NCBI GenBank assembly: GCA_002336915.1
Contig: DDET01000026.1
Location: forward strand, 102,925-166,924
DNA length: 64,000 bases
Reading direction: 5' to 3'
Origin: Bacteroidetes bacterium UBA1947
GTDB taxonomy: Bacteria > Bacteroidota > Bacteroidia > Chitinophagales > Chitinophagaceae
In this document: piece after piece, positions 8,583 through 18,811 of the stretch
Layout of the letters: every line of letters starts with the position of its first letter
Position numbering within the stretch: position 1 is the first letter of the stretch
The notes under the pieces: generated by a model
What the model saw: the letters and a program-made list of their open reading frames with translations, nothing else
Databases searched by the model: none
Told to the model about the DNA's origin: nothing
Translations under genes and position numbers: made by a program

Positions 8583-8915
8583 ATGAGAAAACAAAAGTTA
8601 AACATGCGAACAGTACTATTATCAGTAGTTCTTTCTTTCTTAGCCATTGCTGGGAAGGCACAGACCTATGAAACGAAAACAGTTGAATTAGATAAAACCA
8701 CAAGCAGTTTTGTTTATGGCGAGGTACAAAAATATTGGGTAAAGTTTACCGATGGTACGTCAGGATATATCTGGTATAGCCCTAAATACAGCGTATGGTA
8801 TATTTCCGATGGGGGAAGCGAATGGGAGTACAAGGAAAAAGAAAAGGCAATTAAAGCATTATATGTATATAAGACCGAACGAGGTAAAATAAGTGACGAT
8901 GGAAGAAAACGGTGA
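8583..8915 (+). CDS. Small secreted protein of unknown function
   Basis: From the ATG at 8583 it encodes 110 residues with an N-terminal signal (NMRTVLLSVVLSFLAIAGKAQ) and a mature part rich in Tyr, Trp and Lys. Several short strands are visible (YWVKFTDGTSGYIWYSPKYSVWYI). It follows the FGE-like gene by 40 bases on the same strand. The longer frame from 8556 uses a TTG start and is less likely. No family recognised. Confidence 0.55.
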   Translation: MRKQKLNMRTVLLSVVLSFLAIAGKAQTYETKTVELDKTTSSFVYGEVQKYWVKFTDGTSGYIWYSPKYSVWYISDGGSEWEYKEKEKAIKALYVYKTERGKISDDGRKR

Positions 8916-9046
8916 GAGCTAAATATCGAAAGCTAACACATGTTGTTTTTTTTAAGATTTTTTATTACCTTGTATAGCGAATAAAACAATAGGACGCTAA
9001 ATGTCAACTTGTACATAAGCAAAGTCCTATAAGAATCGCCGCAACT

Positions 9047-10591
9047 ATGAAATTTGCCTACTTCATATTCCTAATGCTTTTTGCATACTTGTCAAATGCG
9101 CAGCAACCCGCGGTGTTTTCTCTTAAGGGATATGGTGGAAATAGGTGGGATGCGGTAGGCGCTTTTACCCTCCCAACTACAGATGGAGGTTTCATTATTA
9201 GCATGAGTTCTCAATCTGATACAAGTACCGGCACGATAGACTCCTTCTGCAATTACGACCAAGACCGAACAATTTTCTTGAAGTATAACTCCGACGCAAC
9301 AGTATTAGAATGGTCAAAATGTTATCAAAATATTGGTGACACCTTTTTAGAGTATATGTATCCAAAACCTGATGGGAATGTAGTATTCGGAGGTGAATTT
9401 AAGTCTGGCCCGGGCTGGGGATTTTATATAACCAAACACGACGCATCAGATAATATAATTTGGAGTAGGAGCTACAGTAAAGGGCTTAGTCCACTTCTAT
9501 ATGCCATGACGCCTACTACTGACGGCGGGTATATTATGGCAGGTTCTGTGTATTATACAGATACCAATGCTACCATTCACTACGGAAGCTGGGCAGTCGA
9601 CGATATATGGGTATTAAAACTGGATAGCCTGGGTAATAAAGTATGGAGCAAAGTAATAGGCGGGACCGGATACGACATAGTAAATAGTGCTGCCCCAACC
9701 TCTGACGGCGGTTGCTATTTGGTTGGAGGCACAAATTCCACCGATAATGATTTTAGTGATTCCCATGGGAGTCATGATGGCTTTATCATAAGACTCAATG
9801 ATACAGGAAATATAATATGGCATAAATGCTTGGGCGGTACCCATGATGACGGTATAGGGTATATCTGTTCTGATAATAAAGGCGGGGTTCTGCTTGCTGG
9901 CGTTACCGGTTCAGCAGATGGCGATGTTCATCATTATCAGCAAGACCTCATGCAGTGGGTATTGGAAATAGATAGTAATAACAATATTCTCTGGGATAAT
10001 TGTTATGGAGGCAGCATAAATGCATCAACGGGTACCATGTGCAAGGCAGTAGACGGTAGCATTTGGATAAGTGGTTATGTGCAAGGAGGGCAGGTAGATA
10101 CTGCATTCGGACACCATGATGCCTATATCATACACGCAGACAGCGCAGGAAACTACTTAAGCAGTCTTGTATTGGGCAGTGATTGGGACGATGAATGCGA
10201 TATGGTATACCCTTTATCAAACAATTTCATTCTTGCTGGCGGCTTTTTTTCGGGCAACGGGGGATCATTTGGCAATATAGCCCGATACGGCGAGGGCGAT
10301 GCATTCCTAACTTACCTGGCACCGTGGACTACGAATACAAAGCAACTTTCATCACAAGAACGACAGGTATATATTTACCCAAACCCCGGCAATGACAAAG
10401 TAAAGATTAAATCAACATTGAATGGGTCATATACCCTCAATATAACCGATATTCTTGGTAAGAGCGTGTACACAAACACGATAAAAGATGAAGCTGAAAT
10501 TAGTGTGAGTGACTGGCGCAAAGGAATTTATTATGTTCGGCTTACCGATGCAAAAGGAAACCATGGAGCAGAAACCCTAGTAGTGCAATAA
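9047..10591 (+). CDS. T9SS cargo protein with repeated beta-propeller-like strands
   Basis: A signal peptide (MKFAYFIFLMLFAYLSNAQ) is followed by about 400 residues with recurrent PTTDGGYIMAGS / PTSDGGCYLVGGT / SDNKGGVLLAG motifs, each followed by an IWxK(c/l)-type strand. These are the blades of a secreted delta-60-like beta-propeller. The last 75 residues are a type A sorting domain (YPNPGNDKVKIKS, DILGKSVYT, GIYYVRLTD), which sends the protein through the type IX secretion system to the cell surface. The repeats make ligand or polymer binding likely, but no catalytic residue is evident. Confidence 0.8.
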   Translation: MKFAYFIFLMLFAYLSNAQQPAVFSLKGYGGNRWDAVGAFTLPTTDGGFIISMSSQSDTSTGTIDSFCNYDQDRTIFLKYNSDATVLEWSKCYQNIGDTFLEYMYPKPDGNVVFGGEFKSGPGWGFYITKHDASDNIIWSRSYSKGLSPLLYAMTPTTDGGYIMAGSVYYTDTNATIHYGSWAVDDIWVLKLDSLGNKVWSKVIGGTGYDIVNSAAPTSDGGCYLVGGTNSTDNDFSDSHGSHDGFIIRLNDTGNIIWHKCLGGTHDDGIGYICSDNKGGVLLAGVTGSADGDVHHYQQDLMQWVLEIDSNNNILWDNCYGGSINASTGTMCKAVDGSIWISGYVQGGQVDTAFGHHDAYIIHADSAGNYLSSLVLGSDWDDECDMVYPLSNNFILAGGFFSGNGGSFGNIARYGEGDAFLTYLAPWTTNTKQLSSQERQVYIYPNPGNDKVKIKSTLNGSYTLNITDILGKSVYTNTIKDEAEISVSDWRKGIYYVRLTDAKGNHGAETLVVQ

Positions 10592-10641
10592 AGCGTAATA
10601 ATGCCGTCAGGCTATTAGTATACAATTTAACACACACAACT

Positions 10642-13600
10642 ATGAAGAGAGCCGCACTTCTCTGCATGATCCTTTCATGCAATTTCCTAGCGCTTGCGCA
10701 AATTGATTCCTTATTTCGTTTTAGACACACTACGCCTGAGTTTTCAGCAGCCGTAGATGCGGCGATAAGCGCGGCAGTCATCGCTAACCCCGCTGATACG
10801 GAGGAAGGTGGCACTGTGAATTCCTTACAGCGCTATCAGTTTTTAATGAATAGCCGCATCAGCAATGACGTACCATTAGGAGCAGATCGTTTTGATGCGT
10901 ATAACAAGGCAGCCAAATCATATTTACTGAATTTCAACACCAATTGTAATAATGTTGGCGGCGATTGGCATTGTCTAGGCCCTTTTAATGATAATTGGGA
11001 TGTTAGTTATGAGCAACAAGGTCGGGTAAACGCGATCTGGGTAAGCCCTAATGATACAAATCATATTTTGCTTGGAGCCGACGCCGGTGGACTTTGGGAA
11101 AGCAATGATGCAGGTCATAATTGGCATTGTATAACTGATGGCAGCCATATGCCAATGGGTGTGTATTGTATTGCCGTAAACCCTAAAGACAGTAACAACA
11201 TTTATATCGCATTAGGTATCACGTCCCAATATAAGAAGTCATGGGACATTAATATGGGCATAGCCTATACCTCAGACGGAGGAGCAACCTGGCAATTAGA
11301 CACTGCATTTAATACCGCAACAGGCGACACGGTCTTGCCACGGGTTACAAAGGTGGCATTTATGCCCGGCACTCAAAGATTGTACGCTATACATAATGGA
11401 CAGGTAATGTATAAAGCGAGTCCTACATCTTCATGGGCAGATGTAACACCAGCGAGTCTGGGTGTTGGTCAGTATAACGTTTATGATATGGATTTCAGTA
11501 AGGCGACTGGTAAAAAAGTAATTATCACAACAACTCCATCTAGTAGCCACAGTAAAGTATGCGTATTTGATACTTCAACAGGGGTATGGACGACAATGAC
11601 AGTTACATTGCCAGCCCCATACTCTGAGGTTGATTGGGACTCTGGCGGCGGGGACGGCATCATTAATTTTGGTGTAACATCAACCGACACGTTGTATTGT
11701 GAAGTCAGGGCGAGAAATAGCGCCACAGGGAATTCACTCGAATTGGCTTTAATGCGAACACCACTAAGCAGCCTTAACCTACAATTACGACAGGCGTCTT
11801 TAGATAATAGAATTACCGATTTCGACGTATCACCGGCCAATTCGCATATTTTGTATTTCGTACAGTATCAGAGTTATTTGCAACGCTATGATGACGTCAG
11901 TCACACATTTACTACAATTGGTAACGGGCATATTGATGCACGCTCGCTCCATATATATAACTGCCAAAGTAATCCGACAAACGATGTAGTCTATTACGGC
12001 AACGACGGTGGAATACGCAAAAAAAGATATGGTCAAGATTACACAAGCGGGATAACAGGTGCAGGGTTAGCGATTTCAGAGTTTTACGGGATGGGCAGCT
12101 CGGATGAAGACGATGAAGTAATTGCAGCTGGTGCCCAAGACAATGGCGGTTTCAGCTATATGAAACAACGATCACCTAATTGGGAGGTAGACGATGGTGG
12201 ACGCGACGGTTATGTATCAAAAATGATGGTAAACGGTGTTAAAAAGGCATTTGGAGAAGCTAATTGTCTTTGTACCGATCATCCCATGTATGAACTTGAT
12301 TTTAACGACAATAATACCACTACCGAATATGGGTTGGTCGAGCCTCCCGATCCTTACGGTTCCTCTATTATTCGACCACAGTTTTTCGACCCCAAAAATA
12401 ACGCTTATGTAGGCTACAACTACCTTTGGAAAAAGCTGCCAGATACGGCCTACTATAAGAGGGCGTTTATAAAAGACCCGATAGACGTTTCCCCATTTGG
12501 TACTTTCCCTAAAGCTGTTGCTGATTTTTATATCGATGATAATGATAGTAGCTTCGTTTATCTAGCCTATGGTGGTACATCGCCTGATGCAACACAAGAT
12601 ACTGCGGGCAGATTGTTTTTCTCTTTACATGCTTATAGCGCAACACCAAACTGGCTTAACATCACACCAACAGTCGCCGATACTAACACTATAAATGCCA
12701 TAACCGTTGATCCACGACACCCGGGAAGAATTTGGGTGGGGTTTGGAGACATAAACGTTGAGAAGATTAACGCTAGTCCGTCGGCAATGACCCACCGAGT
12801 GCTCTATTCAAGCGATACGGGACATACCTGGACAGATGTTTCTCATGGCTTATCAGCATTGCCGGTTAATAAACTACTATTCCGTAAATGCGGTGACGAT
12901 GAAATATATGCGGGAACCGATGTTGGTGTATTTAAATGGAACAAGGGCAGTCAGGAATGGGAGTGTTTTAACAATGGATTGCCAGCCGCAATCATCATGG
13001 ATATGGAATTCAATTACTGTTCGGGTAAACTTCGGGTAGCTACTTATGGGAAAGGAATTTGGGAAACAGATATGTACGATCAACATGATGTCCCACCTTT
13101 TTCGGATAGCATTTTGACCAATACTACCTGGAGTAAGAGCAGGCATATTGCTGGTAATGTATTCGTAAAATCCGGCGCGTCTCTAACCATTCAAAATACC
13201 GGTGGTGATACCACGATCATACATATGCCACGCAATGGGGCGATACTTGTTGATAAACATGCCACGCTTACCGTAAACGGTGCAACGATAACGAATGATT
13301 GTAACAATTGCATGTGGAAAGGAATATTGGGAGATGGTGACACTTATGCATCACAAACGTCCACAAATCAACCAACAATAATACTCACAGGGGCAACAAT
13401 CGAACACGCACGCAGAGGCGTTATGAATTTCCCCGAAAGTTTCCCCAATGGAAACTTCACCCACGCTGGCGCTATTATACACGCCTACAATACCCATTTT
13501 CTGAATTGCAACACAGGGGCGAGTTTGTCGCTGTATGAGCATAATCTTGATTACGCAGTAACGCCTACAACAGCATATGATGCATACTTTACTAAATGTA

Positions 13601-15945
13601 CCTTTGAGATAACGGACGAATACCGCGGCCACGGCAGCATGAACTATCCATTTAACGCGATGGCGCAATTGGTAGGTGTGCAAGGGGTAAAATTCACAGG
13701 CTGCCAGTTCTTAAACAGAGATCATAACAATCAGAATAGAGGCAAGGGCTATGGTATATTCTGTTATGACGGCGGTGCGAGAATACAATCCTATTGTAAT
13801 GGGATTTCCTTCCCGTGTGATTCATGGCTCAGAACACAATTCACAGGTTTTGGCACTGGCATAAAAGCGTCGGGCACGTTAAGCGGCTGGTATACTGTTT
13901 TTACTGATGGTGCAGATTTCGATTCCTGCACGATAGGCATCAAGACAGAGCACTTTAATAATGTAACGACGGTGCATAGTACATTTAAAATAGGTGATGG
14001 TACGCCGCAAGAGTTGTTTGATGGCTCCTGTCACCAAAATATAGGGATATGGCATTCGTATAGTGAAGTCTTTGGGGTTGAGGACAATACCTTTAATGGC
14101 TATACCTATTATGGACAACCATCTGATATGCAAAACATGGGAGTCATTGTAGAAAACTCTGTATTACCTGCTCAAGAAAATGCACCATTCCAGCCAGTTT
14201 CCTCATTCCACAATGAGATTTATAGAAACTACTTTGATTCGTTGAATAAGGCATGTTGGTCGATAGGGCTAAATGCTTTTAGGAACAATCAGGCCCAAAC
14301 CTATGCAGACAACAACGGTCTAATGTTCCTGTGTAACACCTATAGGAAAAATGACAGCTCGATTGTGATAGCCGGAGGCAGCCTTGATGGTGTTGCCGTA
14401 AATCAAGGATATGATAGCCTGGCTGCAGGGAATACCTTTGATACGGTGGGTGGGCATAATTATTTCAAGAATAGCTGCTATTTCATACGTTACTATTATC
14501 CGGGCTATGCGAATCCTACCATTTATAAACCAACCAGAGTAGGGACAACGCAGCAGATAAACAGTGTTATATTGCTACCAATACCATACTGGTGGCCAAA
14601 CACTTGTGCTGACCACTATACCACATCTATCCCCTTGGGAAATGATGCCAAGTCATTTTTGAAGGTGCGCTGGCATGCGCTCGGCCCCGTCAGAGATAGC
14701 CTCATTGCTGCCTATAATAATCTTATAGATTGCGGCAGCACGGGCGAACTGCGGGCGTATATTGATACAATGACGACGGACTCGGCAGTGGCGGTACATG
14801 ATGCACTGCTGAATTGTAGTCCATATCTGAGCAAGGAAGTACTGGCGGATGTAACCGGGTTGGGGATTTTATCTACCTCGCAGTTAATGGACTTATACCT
14901 TGCAAACCCTGAAATGCTGCAACAGCAAGATTTGGTGAAATACATTACCACCACCTTGGGCTCGGATTTGAGTTCCAGTGACATTGACGCGTTATCTGAC
15001 AGTTCCCAAAACATTACCGAACGAAGCCATAGAGAGTCTCAGATAGTAATGATCAGTGACTCTATGGCGCTTGCTGCCAACTTACTCATTACTGATATGA
15101 AAACTGATACTACATATGCTGACATAGATAGTCTGCCTGTGTGGTTATACAACCAGCATGCGGAATGGTCTGACTATGACTTAGTGGGCTATTATTACTA
15201 TCGCAATCAAGTAGATAGTGGCCTTGCAGTTCTCGAACGCATACCTGTGAGGTATGGATTTGATACTTTATTAGCAACGCTCTTCGGTGGAGGTGGTGGT
15301 TCGGCACCACGCGGCGTTACTGCCAATCAGCTTTACGAAGTGGTAAATTATGTTGGCTACACTTGGATATATAATATCTTGTCGAACGTAAATACTTCTG
15401 GTCGGAGTATTGATTCATTAACGACCGGAGAAATTGATACTTTGGCCGCACTGGCACACTTAGGAGACAGCTATCCATTAAGAGCAGCCCAGGCAGCGGG
15501 AGGAATTATCAAGTTGCATTTGCCCTGGTATATACTGTGCGCTGAAGCGCATTTGGAAGATGGTGGAATTAAAATTGGAGATAAACCAGGTCGGACTGAT
15601 ACCACGACCAATATATTCAACAACTTATTAGCTGCCTCTAACAAACCATCATCCAATGAGCTATATAAAAACGAGCATACGTCTTCAAAGTTGAATAATG
15701 TAAAAGCATATCCAAATCCGGCAAAGGACTATGTCATGTTTGACTATAATACACCATCAACAACTGGACCTGTCGCGCTTATCATCACAGATACGAAAGG
15801 AGTAGCTGTGCGGAAGTTCGAGCTATCAAAAGTATCCGGACAGGTGAGATGGGAAACAACTAATGTGCTGCCCGGTGTATATTATTACCAGATCAGAGAT
15901 AATAATGGCCCTGTAAAAAATGGAAAAATTGTAATAATGAAATAA
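10642..15945 (+). CDS. Giant T9SS surface protein with Asp-box repeats and beta-helix region (1767 aa)
   Basis: A signal peptide (MKRAALLCMILSCNFLALAQ) leads into a VPS10/sialidase-like propeller with Asp-box motifs: ESNDAGHNWHC, TSDGGATWQL and SSDTGHTWTDV. Next comes a region of about 400 residues (roughly 840-1240) of short strands with NGATITNDCNNC-like turns, suggesting a right-handed parallel beta-helix. A helical, Asp/Ser-rich stretch precedes the C-terminal type A sorting domain (AYPNPAKDYVMFDY, GVYYYQIRDN). It is exported by the type IX system and probably surface-anchored. Such size and architecture fit an adhesin or polymer-binding protein. It lies 50 bases downstream of the previous T9SS gene and ends in a hairpin. 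Confidence 0.8.
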   Translation: MKRAALLCMILSCNFLALAQIDSLFRFRHTTPEFSAAVDAAISAAVIANPADTEEGGTVNSLQRYQFLMNSRISNDVPLGADRFDAYNKAAKSYLLNFNTNCNNVGGDWHCLGPFNDNWDVSYEQQGRVNAIWVSPNDTNHILLGADAGGLWESNDAGHNWHCITDGSHMPMGVYCIAVNPKDSNNIYIALGITSQYKKSWDINMGIAYTSDGGATWQLDTAFNTATGDTVLPRVTKVAFMPGTQRLYAIHNGQVMYKASPTSSWADVTPASLGVGQYNVYDMDFSKATGKKVIITTTPSSSHSKVCVFDTSTGVWTTMTVTLPAPYSEVDWDSGGGDGIINFGVTSTDTLYCEVRARNSATGNSLELALMRTPLSSLNLQLRQASLDNRITDFDVSPANSHILYFVQYQSYLQRYDDVSHTFTTIGNGHIDARSLHIYNCQSNPTNDVVYYGNDGGIRKKRYGQDYTSGITGAGLAISEFYGMGSSDEDDEVIAAGAQDNGGFSYMKQRSPNWEVDDGGRDGYVSKMMVNGVKKAFGEANCLCTDHPMYELDFNDNNTTTEYGLVEPPDPYGSSIIRPQFFDPKNNAYVGYNYLWKKLPDTAYYKRAFIKDPIDVSPFGTFPKAVADFYIDDNDSSFVYLAYGGTSPDATQDTAGRLFFSLHAYSATPNWLNITPTVADTNTINAITVDPRHPGRIWVGFGDINVEKINASPSAMTHRVLYSSDTGHTWTDVSHGLSALPVNKLLFRKCGDDEIYAGTDVGVFKWNKGSQEWECFNNGLPAAIIMDMEFNYCSGKLRVATYGKGIWETDMYDQHDVPPFSDSILTNTTWSKSRHIAGNVFVKSGASLTIQNTGGDTTIIHMPRNGAILVDKHATLTVNGATITNDCNNCMWKGILGDGDTYASQTSTNQPTIILTGATIEHARRGVMNFPESFPNGNFTHAGAIIHAYNTHFLNCNTGASLSLYEHNLDYAVTPTTAYDAYFTKCTFEITDEYRGHGSMNYPFNAMAQLVGVQGVKFTGCQFLNRDHNNQNRGKGYGIFCYDGGARIQSYCNGISFPCDSWLRTQFTGFGTGIKASGTLSGWYTVFTDGADFDSCTIGIKTEHFNNVTTVHSTFKIGDGTPQELFDGSCHQNIGIWHSYSEVFGVEDNTFNGYTYYGQPSDMQNMGVIVENSVLPAQENAPFQPVSSFHNEIYRNYFDSLNKACWSIGLNAFRNNQAQTYADNNGLMFLCNTYRKNDSSIVIAGGSLDGVAVNQGYDSLAAGNTFDTVGGHNYFKNSCYFIRYYYPGYANPTIYKPTRVGTTQQINSVILLPIPYWWPNTCADHYTTSIPLGNDAKSFLKVRWHALGPVRDSLIAAYNNLIDCGSTGELRAYIDTMTTDSAVAVHDALLNCSPYLSKEVLADVTGLGILSTSQLMDLYLANPEMLQQQDLVKYITTTLGSDLSSSDIDALSDSSQNITERSHRESQIVMISDSMALAANLLITDMKTDTTYADIDSLPVWLYNQHAEWSDYDLVGYYYYRNQVDSGLAVLERIPVRYGFDTLLATLFGGGGGSAPRGVTANQLYEVVNYVGYTWIYNILSNVNTSGRSIDSLTTGEIDTLAALAHLGDSYPLRAAQAAGGIIKLHLPWYILCAEAHLEDGGIKIGDKPGRTDTTTNIFNNLLAASNKPSSNELYKNEHTSSKLNNVKAYPNPAKDYVMFDYNTPSTTGPVALIITDTKGVAVRKFELSKVSGQVRWETTNVLPGVYYYQIRDNNGPVKNGKIVIMK

Positions 15946-15955
15946 AATAATGAGA

Positions 15956-15978
15956 TTAGAGCGCTTCAAGCGCTCTAA
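15956..15978 (+). terminator. Hairpin after the giant T9SS gene
   Basis: TTAGAGCGCTT-C-AAGCGCTCTAA is a perfect 11-bp inverted repeat beginning ten bases after the stop codon. It lacks a strong T-run, so termination may be partial. Because it covers the ATG at 15950, it argues that the next gene starts further downstream. Confidence 0.6.
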
Positions 15979-15991
15979 TCCTTTAAGATCA

Positions 15992-16654
15992 ATGAAACAA
16001 CCTTATAGAATGAACGAGATTGAATTTAGTCAGTTGGCTATTGGCATACAAGATGTACTCAAATATATTGCAGCAGCGGCTATGGGAGGTGTTATTGGGA
16101 ATCGTACAGACGCGTGGTTTATGTCGCTTTTTTTTCATCAGAGAAGAAATTTGACTAAATGGCTGGTTGATTGGAACCCAACAATAGGAGATATACAAGC
16201 ACTGTCAGAAAATGAGGATATTCGCTCCTTACTTAGTAAGGTCATACATGACATTTCAAATGAAGTGAATGATCAGAAGTTATTGCTCTGGTCTATGGTG
16301 ACCGATAGTATTTTGAGAAACACGACGCTTCCTCTAGATAAGAAGCAATTTTACACTTCGCTTTATAACAGGTTTGACATTTTTACAATCAAATACCTGG
16401 CTACACTATACTATAAAGGCTATCTAAAGTACAACGACGTATTTGAGCCTTTGGCGAGTCAAACACCTGGAATGGATACTGAAAAACAAATGTATTGGCT
16501 AGGTCAACTGCAGTGCGCGGTTACAGGTTTAACAAAAGTTGAGCACGAACGCAGCGACTTAATGTTAACGGAATTAGGTAAAGAGTTTGTCAATTTCATA
16601 TCGCATAACTCAATGGAAAAAATAGAAGGAATAATTTCTAAAAGCACCTTGTGA
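15992..16654 (+). CDS. Hypothetical helical protein (about 220 aa)
   Basis: A largely alpha-helical protein with no signal peptide. One moderately hydrophobic stretch (DVLKYIAAAAMGGVIGN) could be a short membrane-associated helix. A C-terminal LMLTELGKEFVNFI segment resembles a winged-helix tail. The start at 15950 lies within the hairpin of the previous gene, so ATG 15992 (MKQPYRMNEIEF) or 16010 is more likely. It ends with TGA followed by a strong terminator. Family not recognised. Confidence 0.55.
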   Translation: MKQPYRMNEIEFSQLAIGIQDVLKYIAAAAMGGVIGNRTDAWFMSLFFHQRRNLTKWLVDWNPTIGDIQALSENEDIRSLLSKVIHDISNEVNDQKLLLWSMVTDSILRNTTLPLDKKQFYTSLYNRFDIFTIKYLATLYYKGYLKYNDVFEPLASQTPGMDTEKQMYWLGQLQCAVTGLTKVEHERSDLMLTELGKEFVNFISHNSMEKIEGIISKSTL

Positions 16655-16710
16655 TTAACAATTATTTACATAAAACGTAACTTTACATTTCATAGTGATA
16701 GGGTTTATAG

Positions 16711-16740
16711 GGGCTGGCCTGATTTCAGGCTGGCTTTTTT
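16711..16740 (+). terminator. Rho-independent terminator
   Basis: GCCTGA-TT-TCAGGC within flanking GGCTG / CTGGC sequence is followed by a run of six T. It ends the transcript of the gene at 15992. Confidence 0.75.
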
Positions 16741-16782
16741 ATCTGTAAAAGACACCATTTTAATCAGTTCGATACTCAGTAT

Positions 16783-18738
16783 ATGAAATATTTTGCTTTC
16801 GGTTCAAATATGCTTTCTTATCGATTAGAAAAGAGAATAGGGAAAGTGCAAAAAATTGGAATAGGAATTCTGCGTAAATACAAGTTGACATTTGAAAAAC
16901 TTTCAAAAGATGGCTCAAGCAAGGCTGATATTACGTTCACAGATAATAATAACGATTTGGTCTATGGAGTTATTTATGAAATAAGTGACAAAAAAAAAGA
17001 GGAATTAGACAAGTTTGAAGGCAACGGGGTTGGTTATGATACAATAGTTCTAAATGTTGAACGGCTAGGTTTGAATGAGAAGCTTGATGTACAAAGCTAT
17101 AAAGCAACAAAACCCGTTCAGGGAGAATTACCCTATCATTGGTATAAAAATATCATATACAATGGTGCTATAGAAAACGACTTGCCCACAGAATATATAC
17201 GTTCAATGGAGAAAATTCAATCTAAAGGCGACACAAATTTTTTTAGGGCTAGTCAGGATGTCGAAATAATGAAGGAGAGCCAATTGATACGCAAACTCTT
17301 ATCTGCTTCTGTGGACTTAATCAATGAAATAAATAAGTCTAAGCAATGCACAATTCATCTACCTAACCATGCCCTAAATAATAAGAAAATAAGCATTGAA
17401 AAGGAAGATAAAAAATTCAGCTTTAATACAGAGAGCAATATTATTAAGGGCTTGCAGACTCATAAAGAACTTGAGGTGAAAAATCTCACGTTAACATTTT
17501 CAGAGAATGGTAATCAATGGTTTGTCGATGGTAAACATTTTCTCATAGACACAATAAATTATGACGATGAAAACCTAGTAAAAATTCTAGGTGGTAGCAT
17601 CAACTCACTAAGCTCGCTCCCTTTAGGTGATTTCTCTAATACATTTATAAGGGTGTTAATACCAATAAAGGAGCGCCTGAAAATTGATAAAGATTATCAA
17701 TGCTATCCTTTTGTCGCTGATTACAAGGTACATAGAGGATTGATGCAGATAAAAATTGCGGATAAAATTTTTGATTTTTATAGCGTCGAGTATAATGAAG
17801 GGATGTATTTAGTTGTTGATTGCGATAGCTTGATAGCTTTACGGGAGTTTCAATTCGCTTCCAATAGTATACTATTATGTTACGCATTGTTGAGTGGGCA
17901 CTACCATTTAGGGGAAGCCTATTATTGTTCTTTCTCAACGCAAAGCTTCGACGAGCCCCAAGGTATTTTGTATCATTCTCTTAGTGATGCTATTTATAAC
18001 CTGCCAGGTGTATATACAACAAACCCATATATAGGTGCAGATACCGCTATGCTACACAGAGATGCGGAAGGGCGGATAGATGATCCCCTTATCGAAAAGT
18101 ATCAGAAGGACCTAAACTGGTTCCCCAGTGAGGTTTTTAGCAAGATGTGTGATTTTACATTCGCAAACGACAAGATTTTGAGAACGCTAATACTTGTGAT
18201 TAATAACAGCAATGTTCTCGAAATAAAAATCCCAAGCCAATATGTGGCATTAGAAACAATAACTTCGGCTCTTTTAGACAATAATAAAGAGCTAAAGCCA
18301 ATTGAAAATGATAAGCTTGCAGACGAACTGAAAAGGATTTTATTAGGAACCATAAATCAGTTTGCAGTAGATCATAAACTAGAAGAAGGCAATTCCGAGA
18401 AATTAATACCATTGAGAAAGAAAATCGAAACGTTAAATACGCCACCCAATGCAGATAAATTGTCGAAAATATTCGAGATACTTGATTATTCGTTAACTAC
18501 AGAGGAAAGAAAGATCATTTCAATGCGTAATAAATTTTTACATGGTAGTTCGATAGCTGTTGGATTTGAAGAAGAAGATTTTAAAGAGTTGTTTTATATA
18601 AGTCTAAGAGTGCATTTCCTTATTGCCGCCCTAATATTAAAAAAAGCAGGTTTTTCCGGAAGAATAATAAACTATGCTAAACTGTACGAATTTATTACAG
18701 ATAAGTATTTGGATGAAGAGATTTTTGTAAAAATCTGA
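16783..18738 (+). CDS. Gamma-glutamylcyclotransferase-HEPN fusion protein, candidate toxin/defence effector
   Basis: Residues 1-125 form a complete gamma-glutamylcyclotransferase (BtrG/GGCT-like) domain: the substrate loop FAFGSNM at residues 4-10 and the catalytic glutamate in LDKFEG (Glu79) are both present. A middle region of about 350 residues with many strands (HFLIDTINYDD, LMQIKIADKIFDFYSVEYN) resembles the N-terminal region of ApeA-type proteins. Near the C-terminus, SMRNKFLHG (Arg582 to His587) is the Rx4H ribonuclease signature of HEPN domains. No signal peptide. HEPN RNases commonly act in abortive infection, so the protein may be an RNA-cleaving effector sensed or modified through the GGCT domain. 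The stop TGA is followed three codons later by TAA. GGCT and HEPN parts are visible; the fusion's function is inference. Confidence 0.7.
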   Translation: MKYFAFGSNMLSYRLEKRIGKVQKIGIGILRKYKLTFEKLSKDGSSKADITFTDNNNDLVYGVIYEISDKKKEELDKFEGNGVGYDTIVLNVERLGLNEKLDVQSYKATKPVQGELPYHWYKNIIYNGAIENDLPTEYIRSMEKIQSKGDTNFFRASQDVEIMKESQLIRKLLSASVDLINEINKSKQCTIHLPNHALNNKKISIEKEDKKFSFNTESNIIKGLQTHKELEVKNLTLTFSENGNQWFVDGKHFLIDTINYDDENLVKILGGSINSLSSLPLGDFSNTFIRVLIPIKERLKIDKDYQCYPFVADYKVHRGLMQIKIADKIFDFYSVEYNEGMYLVVDCDSLIALREFQFASNSILLCYALLSGHYHLGEAYYCSFSTQSFDEPQGILYHSLSDAIYNLPGVYTTNPYIGADTAMLHRDAEGRIDDPLIEKYQKDLNWFPSEVFSKMCDFTFANDKILRTLILVINNSNVLEIKIPSQYVALETITSALLDNNKELKPIENDKLADELKRILLGTINQFAVDHKLEEGNSEKLIPLRKKIETLNTPPNADKLSKIFEILDYSLTTEERKIISMRNKFLHGSSIAVGFEEEDFKELFYISLRVHFLIAALILKKAGFSGRIINYAKLYEFITDKYLDEEIFVKI

Positions 18739-18811
18739 TTTATATAAGAGCGCCAAAAAATCGCTACCAATATTGCTCTTGAAAAATTAAAGCAATTTGA
18801 TACACTCATCG

